This document shows positions 25,791 to 34,396 of a DNA stretch of 64,000 nt, piece after piece. Position 1 is the first letter of the stretch, and the number at the start of each line of letters is the position of its first letter. The notes under the pieces were generated by a model that worked only from the letters and a program-made list of their open reading frames with translations, made no database searches and was not told the origin of the DNA. Source of the DNA: CAYMZZ01 sp046297935 (lineage in GTDB: Bacteria > Bacteroidota > Bacteroidia > Chitinophagales > Chitinophagaceae); the NCBI GenBank assembly GCA_046297935.1, contig JBKBHA010000006.1, positions 163,890-227,889 on the forward strand, written 5' to 3'. The position numbers were made by a program, and so were the translations under genes.

Positions 25791-28700
25791 ATGAGAAAGC
25801 TCTACCAATGCTTCTTACTGCTACTGTTGTCGCTGATGGCAACAAATTTTACCAAAGCGCAGGTGGTCATCAGCCAGGTGTATGGCGGCGGCGGCAATGC
25901 CGGCTCTGTTTATACCAATGATTTCATCGAATTATTTAACTCTTCGGCCAGCCCCGTAGATCTTGCCGGCTGGTCTGTACAATACGCAAGTGCCACGGGC
26001 TCAAGTTGGCAGGTTACCAGTTTGAGCGGCACGCTCGCTCCCGGCCAATATTATCTCGTTCAACAGGGTGCCGGTGCCGGGGGTACCACGCCCCTGCCAA
26101 CTCCTGATGCCACTGGCAACATAAATATGAGCGGGACAGCGGGAAAAGTGGCACTGGTAAGTTCAACAACTGCCTTAACCGGCACCTGTGTTACCGGCGT
26201 CGTTGACCTGGTAGGATTTGGCACTACTGCCAGTTGCTTCGAAGGCAACGGTCGTACGCCGGCGCCCTCCAATACCAATGCGGTGTTGCGGGCAAATGGC
26301 GGCTGTACAGATACAGACAATAACGATGCCGACTTCGCCACAGGATTACCTAATCCACGAAATACCAGCTCACCCACCCAAAGCTGTATTGCCTGCGCTG
26401 CGCCCAGCAATGCTGCCACCGTTCTGAGCCTTACAGCGGCTATCAATTCTATAGAAGGAAGCTTTACTGCAGCGGCTGCCGGAACAGTTCCCGCCGATGG
26501 CTACCTGATACTGGTCGGAACAGATGAACTGCCAACTGCTGCACCCGTTTCAGGGAACAGTTACGCAACAGGAGCCGCCATTGGCAATACCAGCGTTGTT
26601 GCCGCCGGCAGCAACACCAGCTTTACAGCCACAGGTCTTAATGCCAATACAACCTACTATTTCTTTATCTACAGCTACAGTTCAACCGGTATTTGTTATC
26701 AGCTTGCCAATGTGCTTAGCGGAAGTACCGCCACCCTGCCTAATCCTGCACCGTCGGTGACAGTGGCAGCCGGAACGGCAGCAGCAGAGCCAGCCACAAA
26801 TGGAAGTTTCAGTCTGAGTTTGAGTGCGCCAGCCCCTGCCGGAGGGGTGACCATTAGCTATACACTCAGCGGCACTGCACAGCAGGGGTCCGACTTTACA
26901 GATCCTCAGAATGGCAGCATAAACATTCCCGAAGGTGCGTCGGTTGGAACAATAGAAATGCTGGTAGTTGATGACAGCAGCCCGGAGCCAACTAAAACGA
27001 TTGTCATCACGCTACAGTCGGCTGATAATGGGTATGTGCTCGGTAGCAACTCTGCATCAATAGAGTTGACGGACGAAGACATGCCGGGCCCGATATCGCT
27101 GGTAACAACTCATTCTCAAAATTTTGATGGTCTGGCCAGTACAGGTACAGGCCTTCCGTGGAACGATAATGCCACAATTCCGGGCTGGTACGCCAGTCGT
27201 GTTGTTTACAACAGCGGAACCGGCTCCAGCAACGCGGGTGCGCTCTATAGTTTTGGCAGTACGGGCTCCACCGATCGCGCGCTGGGTTCGGTCGGCTCCG
27301 GCAGCACTGGTACCATTTTCTACGGTATACGATTACAGAATAACACGGGCGGTCCAATAACCGCTCTGAAAGTCACGTATACCGGTGAACAATGGCGCAA
27401 CGGAGGAAATGCCACGCCTCATGTGGCGGCCTTTGCTTACCAGGTTGGTAGCACGGTCACTTCTTTAACCGCGGGTAGCTGGACGCCGGTAACAGAGCTC
27501 AATTTTACGGGCCCGGTTGCAAATACCAGTGCCGCCGCACTGGATGGTAACCTGATAGGAACAAACGCCACAGTCCTGTCTTACACAATCAACGGATTAA
27601 ATATTGCTGCCGGCGACGAGTTCATGATTCGCTGGGAAGATCCAGATAATTCTGGTGCAGATCATGGATTGGCCATCGACGATTTTACCATCGAAGCCAA
27701 TCCTGTTGATCTTACCCCACCGTCAATTACATCGTTAAGTCCAGCCGACGATCAGATGGATGTTGCCGTCAACAGCTCGTTCTCTATAACTTTCGATGAA
27801 GCTGTTGTTAAAGGAAATGGACAAATAACGATCCGCAGATCAAGTGATGGATCGGCATTTGCATCTTTCGATATCAACGATAATGGATTGCATCTCTCGG
27901 GCAATAGTTTGACCTGGCAGATCAATGGCCTGGAACCTTCAACCGCTTACTATGTTGAAATCAGCGATGGCCTTGTGCTGGATCTGGCCGGTAACAACCT
28001 GGAGGGTATTACCGGCAATGAAGGCTGGAACTTCACTACAGGCAACCGATTCTTTGTTGCCGATTTCAACACTTGTGGGTCGAGCCTGGCCAATGGCTTT
28101 ACACAATTTAGCGTGAACGGTGCGATAGTTTGGGCATGTACGCCTTTTGGAAGAGATCCACAGGCGCCTGCCGGTACAGCAGCTTTCCCAACGGCCCTTC
28201 AAATAAACGGCTTCGCTGCTGGCACCAATGTACCAAACACCGATTGGTTGATCAGCCCATCGCTCGATCTAACCCAAACCAGTTTCCCGCTGCTCTCCTT
28301 CTGGAGTCGGACCGCCTTCAATGGTCTTCCATTGCAGCTTAAGATTTCGACTGACTATAATGGTGGAGATCCTGCGACGGCCACATGGACGGATTTGAAT
28401 GGCAAGTTCCCCCAACAGGCATCAAACATATGGACCCTGTCGGAGAACATTAATCTGTCGGCATTCAAAGCATCCAACGTTCACATCGCTTGGGTATATA
28501 TCAGCTCTGATGAAGAGGGCGCGCGCTGGACGATCGACGATGTGTCGTTGGCCAATTCACCCGTAGCACCACCACCGAGCCTTACGATACAAACCAGCTC
28601 TCTACAATTCCCATTTGTTGCTGCCGGCAACAGCGTCGACAGAAGCTTCCAGCTAATTGGCAACGATCTCACGGAAGGTTTAACACTTTCGACGAGCGCA

Positions 28701-30710
28701 CCATTCCTGTTGTCGAAAGATGGCGTCAATTACAGCAGCAGCATTGCATACACCCTGTCTGAAGCCAACAACCAGGCGATCAGCGCCTGGGCGCGTTTCG
28801 TTCCCACCGAAAACAATCAGAATTTCGAGGGTAAAATCACCGTCATCGGCTCCGGGCTGGAAGACTCCGTAAGCCTTAATGGCACCAGCATTAATCCCCT
28901 TACGACTCTTGAAGTGGTTAACTGGAACGTGGAATGGTTTGGCAGTGCAGGCAATGGACCGGTGAATGACGCTGCACAGGAGCAAAATGTTCGGACCATT
29001 CTTCAGAACATTGATGCAGATGTGTATGCGCTGGTGGAAGTGGTCGACGAAAGCCGCCTAGCTTCCGTGGTAAGTCAAATGCCCGGATACTCATATGTAA
29101 TCAGCGATTTTGGATCACATACCAATCCTTTCAGCAGCCAGGCCGGCCCATTGTCAGATGCTCAAAAGCTGGCATTTGTTTACAAAACATCCATCCTGAG
29201 TAATGTGAGCGCAGAGGCTTTGTTATCGCGTGGTATCAATTCGGCAGATGATATCTCCAATCCAAATTACAACGCCTGGTCAAGTGGTCGCTTTCCTTAT
29301 ATGCTGACAGCTGATGTTACCCTTAACTGTGTAACTCAGCGCGTGAGGTTTGTGTTGGTACATGCCAAGGCAAACACCTCCCCTACCGCCACTTCGTACG
29401 AACGGAGAAAGAATGGTGCCGATTCGCTCTACAGTTATCTCAACAGCAATTTCCCGGATGAGAACATTATTATCCTGGGCGATTTCAACGACGATCTGGA
29501 CCTTTCTATCACCGCTGGCTTCACTAACAGCTCGTGGAATAGTTTCACTAACGATCTTCAACAGTACGATGCTATTACTCTGCCACTCAGCCAGGTGGGT
29601 AAGAAATCGACCGTTAGTTATAGCGATATGATTGATCATGTGGTGATATCAAACGAAATGCAGACGTTTTACATGCCGTTTACAGCAACAGTTTTGAGCG
29701 ATGCTGCCAGCCTGGTCCCTAACTTCGGAAGCAGCACTTCTGATCACTATCCTGTATTCAGCCGGTATCGCTTCCAAAATACCACAGCACCTACGGTTGA
29801 ATTCTGTCCGCCTGTACAAACTCTTTGCGCCAGCGAAGACGGCAACTACAGCATTCCGGCATTTACTGCAGTTGACGATTGCGGCCAGGTGAATTATCAA
29901 TACGTGATTACAGGAGCTACCGAACGCTCTGGTAGCGGTAACGATGCCAGCGGTTCGTTTGCCGTCGGAACCAGTTTGGTGGTTTGGACGGCTACCGACA
30001 GTTGGGGTAATGCCACTAGTTGCAGCACGACAGTGGTAGTGAATCCTGCTCCGATAGTGACGATTGCCGATGCTTATGCATTACCATCCGGTACCGAACC
30101 CAATACTGTCTATATCGGATACGGTCCAGCTTCTTCAATCAATCTGGTAGCGAGTGTGCAGGGCGGCAACAGTGGTTACACCTTCAACTGGAGTACAGGC
30201 TCTGCCAGTGCCAGCATTTCAGTAGCACCAACTTCTACCAGTACTTATTCAGTTACTGCTACCGATACCTACGGTTGCGAGGGAACGGCCTCTGTTCAGA
30301 TCCAGGCGAAAGACATTCGTGCCGGCAACAACAAAGTGAAGATTTGCTTCCGTCCGGGTGCACAAAACCTGACAATGACGGTACCAACGGCCGCGGTGCC
30401 CGCCCTGCTGGCGCAAGGTGCTCAGTTGGGTGCTTGCGAACCACTTCAGGTACCCCGACTTGACCTCCATGTCAGCCCGAATCCTTCACCCAACCAGTTC
30501 CAGGTGAAGATCCAGGGCGGACAGCCGGGTGTACCCGTCAGCATTAAAGTAGTGAATGTACTCGGTAAGGTGATTGAACAAAGACAGGGATTACTGCCTG
30601 GGCAAACGATTACACTGGGTCAGAACTACCGAAACGGCATATACTTTATAGAAGCCGTTCAAAGTCAACGTCGTGCGTTTGCAACGCTCATCAAATTGGG
30701 CTGGAACTGA
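25791..30710 (+). CDS. Giant T9SS-secreted multidomain endonuclease/exonuclease/phosphatase protein
   Basis: A 1639-aa secreted protein. The signal peptide (ending near TNFTKAQ) is followed by a lamin-tail domain (about 25-180, VISQVYGGGGNAGSVYTNDF, IELFNSS), an FN3-like part, a Calx-beta domain (about 320-430), a jelly-roll-like region, a Big_5-type Ig domain (about 645-750), a second adhesive region and a PapD/ASPM-like domain. The EEP nuclease domain covers about 1040-1325: VVNWNVEWFG, LVEVVDE (metal-binding Glu), GDFNDD and SDHYPV are its catalytic motifs. HYR and PKD-like domains and a T9SS type A sorting domain (SPNPSPNQF, GIYFIEA) end the protein. It probably degrades extracellular DNA or phosphoesters at the surface. 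Confidence 0.88.
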   Translation: MRKLYQCFLLLLLSLMATNFTKAQVVISQVYGGGGNAGSVYTNDFIELFNSSASPVDLAGWSVQYASATGSSWQVTSLSGTLAPGQYYLVQQGAGAGGTTPLPTPDATGNINMSGTAGKVALVSSTTALTGTCVTGVVDLVGFGTTASCFEGNGRTPAPSNTNAVLRANGGCTDTDNNDADFATGLPNPRNTSSPTQSCIACAAPSNAATVLSLTAAINSIEGSFTAAAAGTVPADGYLILVGTDELPTAAPVSGNSYATGAAIGNTSVVAAGSNTSFTATGLNANTTYYFFIYSYSSTGICYQLANVLSGSTATLPNPAPSVTVAAGTAAAEPATNGSFSLSLSAPAPAGGVTISYTLSGTAQQGSDFTDPQNGSINIPEGASVGTIEMLVVDDSSPEPTKTIVITLQSADNGYVLGSNSASIELTDEDMPGPISLVTTHSQNFDGLASTGTGLPWNDNATIPGWYASRVVYNSGTGSSNAGALYSFGSTGSTDRALGSVGSGSTGTIFYGIRLQNNTGGPITALKVTYTGEQWRNGGNATPHVAAFAYQVGSTVTSLTAGSWTPVTELNFTGPVANTSAAALDGNLIGTNATVLSYTINGLNIAAGDEFMIRWEDPDNSGADHGLAIDDFTIEANPVDLTPPSITSLSPADDQMDVAVNSSFSITFDEAVVKGNGQITIRRSSDGSAFASFDINDNGLHLSGNSLTWQINGLEPSTAYYVEISDGLVLDLAGNNLEGITGNEGWNFTTGNRFFVADFNTCGSSLANGFTQFSVNGAIVWACTPFGRDPQAPAGTAAFPTALQINGFAAGTNVPNTDWLISPSLDLTQTSFPLLSFWSRTAFNGLPLQLKISTDYNGGDPATATWTDLNGKFPQQASNIWTLSENINLSAFKASNVHIAWVYISSDEEGARWTIDDVSLANSPVAPPPSLTIQTSSLQFPFVAAGNSVDRSFQLIGNDLTEGLTLSTSAPFLLSKDGVNYSSSIAYTLSEANNQAISAWARFVPTENNQNFEGKITVIGSGLEDSVSLNGTSINPLTTLEVVNWNVEWFGSAGNGPVNDAAQEQNVRTILQNIDADVYALVEVVDESRLASVVSQMPGYSYVISDFGSHTNPFSSQAGPLSDAQKLAFVYKTSILSNVSAEALLSRGINSADDISNPNYNAWSSGRFPYMLTADVTLNCVTQRVRFVLVHAKANTSPTATSYERRKNGADSLYSYLNSNFPDENIIILGDFNDDLDLSITAGFTNSSWNSFTNDLQQYDAITLPLSQVGKKSTVSYSDMIDHVVISNEMQTFYMPFTATVLSDAASLVPNFGSSTSDHYPVFSRYRFQNTTAPTVEFCPPVQTLCASEDGNYSIPAFTAVDDCGQVNYQYVITGATERSGSGNDASGSFAVGTSLVVWTATDSWGNATSCSTTVVVNPAPIVTIADAYALPSGTEPNTVYIGYGPASSINLVASVQGGNSGYTFNWSTGSASASISVAPTSTSTYSVTATDTYGCEGTASVQIQAKDIRAGNNKVKICFRPGAQNLTMTVPTAAVPALLAQGAQLGACEPLQVPRLDLHVSPNPSPNQFQVKIQGGQPGVPVSIKVVNVLGKVIEQRQGLLPGQTITLGQNYRNGIYFIEAVQSQRRAFATLIKLGWN

Positions 30711-30742
30711 GGGACGAGATAAGAGTGCGGATTTGTGAAAGT

Positions 30743-30786
30743 GTGAAAATGTGGAAATGGAAAATTGCCCATTTCCACATTTTCAC
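30743..30786. repeat. Third copy of the GTGAAAATGTGG intergenic inverted repeat
   Basis: An 18-bp perfect stem (30743-30760 / 30769-30786) with an 8-base loop AAAATTGC, 32 bp after the giant nuclease gene. The sequence GTGAAAATGTGGAAATGG is also at 15643-15660. It probably folds in the 3' end of the nuclease mRNA. Confidence 0.8.
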
Positions 30787-30827
30787 TTTTCCGTGTTTAC
30801 AAATTTCCAATTTCCCTGTTCTTACCC

Positions 30828-30836
30828 TATCTTTGC
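30828..30836 (+). promoter_or_regulatory. -7 box of the rpsF-rpsR-rplI operon
   Basis: TATCTTTGC is an exact TAnnTTTGC match. The start of transcription would be near 30843, giving a leader of about 119 nt before rpsF, long enough for autogenous control by S6/S18. Confidence 0.65.
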
Positions 30837-30961
30837 CGCCCCCAAATCTGTGTTCGCAGATTTTCCAGACCCCGGTCTGGAATCCACTGGGAAAAATCGA
30901 ATTTTTTAACCAGTCTGAAAATCAGGCAATTTTATGCCAGAACAGACTAAAAAAGAGGTAA

Positions 30962-31318
30962 ATGAACAATTACGAATTGATGGTGATTTTTACCCCTGTC
31001 CTCAGCGACGACGAGTTCAAGGCTGCTTTGAAGAAGTATGCTGCGCTCGTAACCGAAGCGGGTGGTACCGTAGTAGCGGAAAACCCCTGGGGTTTAAAAT
31101 CACTGGCGTATCCCATCCAGAAAAAAACAACTGGATTGTATTGGGTACTTGAGTACTCTGCGCCATCGGAATTCAATGACAAGCTGAAAATTCAGCTGTT
31201 GCGTGACGAAAGCGTGCTGCGTCACCTGTGCACCAAACTCGATAAATACGCCGTCGAGTACAATGCGAAAAAAAGAAGTGGTGTAAAAACTGGTACTGAA
31301 AACGCAGTGGAGGCTTAA
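30962..31318 (+). CDS. rpsF: 30S ribosomal protein bS6
   Basis: A 118-aa ribosomal protein. The N-terminus MNNYELMVIFTPVLSDDEF is the standard S6 opening, and AENPWGLKSLAYPIQKKTTG is the conserved central block. S6 binds 16S rRNA as a heterodimer with S18, encoded 3 bp downstream. An extended polar C-terminus is normal for Bacteroidota. Confidence 0.98.
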   Translation: MNNYELMVIFTPVLSDDEFKAALKKYAALVTEAGGTVVAENPWGLKSLAYPIQKKTTGLYWVLEYSAPSEFNDKLKIQLLRDESVLRHLCTKLDKYAVEYNAKKRSGVKTGTENAVEA

Positions 31319-31321
31319 GTC

Positions 31322-31585
31322 ATGGCAAAAAATGAAATTAAATATCTGACGGCGATCAAGACCGACAAGCGCGTGAAGAAATTCTGCCGCTTTAAGAAAT
31401 ATGGTATCCGTTATATCGACTATAAAGACGTTGAGTTTCTGAAAAAGTTCCTCAACGAACAGGGTAAGTTGTTGCCCCGTCGATTGACTGGTAACAGTCT
31501 GAAATATCAGCGTAAAGTGTCTGATGCCGTGAAGAAAGCCCGTCAAATGGCCCTTCTTCCGTATGTAACTGATCTTTTAAAATAA
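31322..31585 (+). CDS. rpsR: 30S ribosomal protein bS18
   Basis: An 87-aa ribosomal protein with the conserved IKYLTAIKTDKRVKKFCRFK start, YKDVEFLKKFLNEQGKLLP and RRLTGNSLKYQRKVSDAVKKA rRNA-binding region. A single CRFK cysteine is present rather than a zinc site. It is co-encoded with its S6 partner. Confidence 0.98.
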   Translation: MAKNEIKYLTAIKTDKRVKKFCRFKKYGIRYIDYKDVEFLKKFLNEQGKLLPRRLTGNSLKYQRKVSDAVKKARQMALLPYVTDLLK

Positions 31586-31601
31586 GCTCCACTCACCCTA
31601 A

Positions 31602-31637
31602 TCCGCCATTTGGCGGAGACAGTCCACCAAATGGTGG
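31602..31637. repeat. Two adjacent palindromes between rpsR and rplI
   Basis: TCCGCCATTTGGCGGA (31602-31617, 7-bp arms) and CCACCAAATGGTGG (31624-31637, 6-bp arms) lie 6 bp apart in the 85-bp rpsR-rplI spacer. They are related variants of the same CCRCCA core. They can form two small hairpins in the operon mRNA, but without T-tract. Confidence 0.7.
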
Positions 31638-31670
31638 CCTGGGAAGCGGGAAGTGAAAAAAAAGAATAAC

Positions 31671-32117
31671 ATGGAAGTAATCCTGATTAAAGACGTCGAT
31701 AACCTGGGTGGTGTGAACGAAGTGGTGAAGGTAAAGAACGGATATGCCCGCAATTTCCTGTTGCCCCGTAAGCTGGCCGTTGAAAACAGCCCCAGCAATC
31801 GCGCACAACTGGAAGAGCGCCTGAAACAGGTGCGTAAGAAAGAAGAAAAAATGCTGGCTGAAATCAACAGCGTTATTGCTAAGTTGAAAGAAGCACCATT
31901 GTCGCTGGGAGCAAAAACCGGCACCAGCGGAAAAATCTTCGGCACCGTAACCTCACTGCAGATCAGCCGCGCCATCCGCGAACAGCGTGGTTACGAAATT
32001 GACCGCCGCAAGATTCATATCAGCGACGAAATCAAAGAACTGGGCAGTTATAAAGCATCGATCGATTTCGGCGGAGGTCATCAGACCGAAGTTGAATTTG
32101 AAGTAGTGGCTGAATAA
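31671..32117 (+). CDS. rplI: 50S ribosomal protein bL9
   Basis: A 148-aa ribosomal protein. MEVILIKDVDNLGGVNEVVK is the canonical L9 N-terminus, followed by NGYARNFLLPRKLA; a long helix then links to the C-terminal domain with GKIFGTVTSLQIS and ELGSYKASIDFGGGH. The start at 31671 is set by this N-terminus; an in-frame GTG six codons upstream is an extension. The gene is third in the operon and ends before the terminator at 32136-32163. Confidence 0.98.
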   Translation: MEVILIKDVDNLGGVNEVVKVKNGYARNFLLPRKLAVENSPSNRAQLEERLKQVRKKEEKMLAEINSVIAKLKEAPLSLGAKTGTSGKIFGTVTSLQISRAIREQRGYEIDRRKIHISDEIKELGSYKASIDFGGGHQTEVEFEVVAE

Positions 32118-32135
32118 GGCCTTATAAACCGATTC

Positions 32136-32163
32136 AAGCCCCTCCGGCCGGAGGGGCTTTTTT
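32136..32163 (+). terminator. Intrinsic terminator of the rpsF-rpsR-rplI operon
   Basis: A fully palindromic 24-mer with stem AAGCCCCTCC / GGAGGGGCTT and a GGCC centre (32136-32159) runs into TTTTTT. Confidence 0.92.
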
Positions 32164-32389
32164 GTATCCAACATGGCCATATTTGGGCCTATAAATCAAA
32201 TATTTAACCTCCAAACCACCCTCTGCCGGGCCGGTGTAGCAAATATTTTGGAGAACTCGCAAAAATATTTCTATTTTCGTAGTGTTTTGGTGTCTCATAC
32301 AGTTTCACAAGTCCTGAACGTTTCGAAAAACCGTAAAATGTTCATAGATCATTGGGTACTGTTTACACTGTAATTTTAAATTTTTCAAA

Positions 32390-32773
32390 ATGAACATTTA
32401 CGTAGGAAACCTCAGTTGGAACCTGAAAGACCAGGACCTCCTGAATCTTTTTGCCACTCATGGTGAAGTTAGCTCTGCCAAGATTGTGCTTGACAAATTC
32501 ACTAACCGCAGCAAAGGCTTTGGTTTTGTTGAAATGCCGAATGACGATCAGGCTCAGGCTGCAATTTCAGCTCTTAATGGCGCTGAAGTTGACGGTCGCA
32601 ACATCGTCGTGAACGAAAGTCGTCCGAAGCCTGAAGGCGGCGGCGGCGGTGGCTTCAAGAAAAGAAGCTTCGGTGGCGGCGGCGGCGGCGGCTTTAAAAA
32701 AGGCGGCGGCGGCGGCTTCAACAAAGGCGGCGGCGGTTATCGCGATCGCGGTGGCTATGGCAACGACTATTAA
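32390..32773 (+). CDS. RRM-type RNA-binding protein with Gly-rich tail
   Basis: A 127-aa cytosolic protein with one RNA recognition motif (residues 1-78): RNP2 IYVGNLSW at 3-10 and RNP1 KGFGFVEM at about 43-50. The tail (about 83-127) is made of Gly runs broken by Phe-Lys-Lys and Tyr-Arg, like the RGG tails of cold-inducible RNA-binding proteins in cyanobacteria and plants. These proteins chaperone RNA in cold or stress. A 226-bp gap precedes it and probably holds a structured leader. A terminator follows directly. Confidence 0.92.
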   Translation: MNIYVGNLSWNLKDQDLLNLFATHGEVSSAKIVLDKFTNRSKGFGFVEMPNDDQAQAAISALNGAEVDGRNIVVNESRPKPEGGGGGGFKKRSFGGGGGGGFKKGGGGGFNKGGGGYRDRGGYGNDY

Positions 32774-32800
32774 TTGTTATATACAACAATAAGCCTGTTG

Positions 32801-32832
32801 AATCCCGGATCTTTTGATCCGGGATTTTTTTT
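32801..32832 (+). terminator. Intrinsic terminator after the RRM gene
   Basis: The stem AATCCCGGATC / GATCCGGGATT with loop TTTT (32801-32826) runs into a T8 tract. Confidence 0.92.
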
Positions 32833-32926
32833 GGGTATAATTGAGTTATTTAAAAATGATTACCTTCCGAAGCTTTCTTTCGACATTATATCAATTTGTT
32901 TGTTAATATGAAGGTTTGAGGCTGGT

Positions 32927-34339
32927 ATGCCTCAAACCAATTCGCTACCTAAGCCTGTTGTTATGATCACTGTAGTTATACCCGCCTTAAACGAATCAAA
33001 CACAATTGCGCAGGTCATTCGCTTTTGTCAGTCAGATGCCACTGTATCAGAAGTAATCGTAGTGGACGATCGCTCCGAGGACAACACAGCTGAACTCGCG
33101 AAACAGGCAGGGGCAAAAGTGCTAATCAGCCAGACCCGGGGAAAAGGCATTTCTATGAAAGAAGGGATTGATGCCGCATCAAACGATCTGATTGTTTTTC
33201 TTGATGCCGATATCGACCCCTATCCAGAAGGATGCATCAGCAAACTGGCCGAGCCATTGATTAACGACAACGCCGATTTTGTAAAAGGGGCGTTCGCGCG
33301 AAATGCAGGAAGGGTTACTGAACTCGTAGCTAAACCACTACTCACCATACTGTTTCCGGGCATTGCACATTTTGGTCAGCCACTGAGCGGTATGATTGCG
33401 GGCAAGAAGAGCTTTTTCCAGAAAATCGAATTCTTTAACGATTACGGGGTTGACATCGGCATCCTGATCGACATGTACCTCATGAAAGCAAGAGTGGAAG
33501 AAGTGAATATTGGATATATCGAAAACAAAAGCAAACCCTGGGAATCGCTTGGTAAAATGAGTCGCGAGGTATCGCGAGCCATAATAACGCGTGCGCAACG
33601 ACAGCAAAACAACATGTTAACGGCTGAAAATGTTAACTCGCTCGAAGAAATTCAGCGTGAGATGAATAACGTGATACGTGAAAACCTCTCCGACTACCAC
33701 CGCATGCTGGTATTGGATATGGACAATACCATCCTCACGGATCGATTCATCAATGTTTGTGCCGACAACTTTGGATTCCGAGGTAAGCTCGACGAACTGC
33801 GATTCAGCGAGTCAGATCCCATAATACTTACCAAACGGATTGGCCTGCTGTTGAAAGGACGGAGTATGGATGAACTGCTACACGTGATCAGCAGCATGAG
33901 CATGGCTGAAAATATTCGGGAGGTAATTCAGTTCTATAAAGAAAAAGGCTACCTCGTGGGTATTATCAGCCACAGCTATACCCTGATTACCAACTATGTG
34001 CGTCAGCAAATCGGTGCCGACTTTTCTGTTGCCCACCAACTGGAGTTTTTCGAAGGCAAAGCAACAGGCGAAGTCAATCTGCCCTCCTATTTCTTTGGAT
34101 CTCCTGAAAGCTTTTGCGGACATTCCTTTTGCAAAACAAACGCATTGCAACATATTTGCGATCGTTACAACGTGAAAATGAAGAATGTAATTGCAGTTGG
34201 CGACAGCCGTGATGACCGCTGCATGATAGCATATGCTGGCCGTGGCGTAGCCTTCTGTAGCACCGATGAAATAATGGGAAAGATTGCATACAAAAGTATT
34301 CACGAAAGAAATTTTGAGCCGCTGCGTGAGTTGGCATAA
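32927..34339 (+). CDS. Fusion of GT81-like glycosyltransferase and HAD phosphatase
   Basis: A 470-aa two-domain enzyme. Residues ~12-235 are a GT-A glycosyltransferase: ITVVIPALNESNTIAQV, VVDDRSEDNT, FLDADID (DxD, about 92-98), then VKGAFARNAGRVTELVAKPL and QPLSGMIAGKKSF followed by YGVDIGILID. This order is the signature of glucosyl-3-phosphoglycerate synthases (GT81). Residues ~258-470 are a SerB-like HAD phosphatase: DMDNT (Asp264/Asp266), ISHS near 348 and GDSRDD near 425. The natural reading is synthase plus phosphatase in one chain, making glucosylglycerate or a similar compatible solute. A Usp gene follows. The exact sugar and acceptor are inference. Confidence 0.78.
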   Translation: MPQTNSLPKPVVMITVVIPALNESNTIAQVIRFCQSDATVSEVIVVDDRSEDNTAELAKQAGAKVLISQTRGKGISMKEGIDAASNDLIVFLDADIDPYPEGCISKLAEPLINDNADFVKGAFARNAGRVTELVAKPLLTILFPGIAHFGQPLSGMIAGKKSFFQKIEFFNDYGVDIGILIDMYLMKARVEEVNIGYIENKSKPWESLGKMSREVSRAIITRAQRQQNNMLTAENVNSLEEIQREMNNVIRENLSDYHRMLVLDMDNTILTDRFINVCADNFGFRGKLDELRFSESDPIILTKRIGLLLKGRSMDELLHVISSMSMAENIREVIQFYKEKGYLVGIISHSYTLITNYVRQQIGADFSVAHQLEFFEGKATGEVNLPSYFFGSPESFCGHSFCKTNALQHICDRYNVKMKNVIAVGDSRDDRCMIAYAGRGVAFCSTDEIMGKIAYKSIHERNFEPLRELA

Positions 34340-34396
34340 GATTTCGTACCTTTCTCAGTGCGAGTCTCCTATTCTGAAAACCTAAACTTGAAGCCT

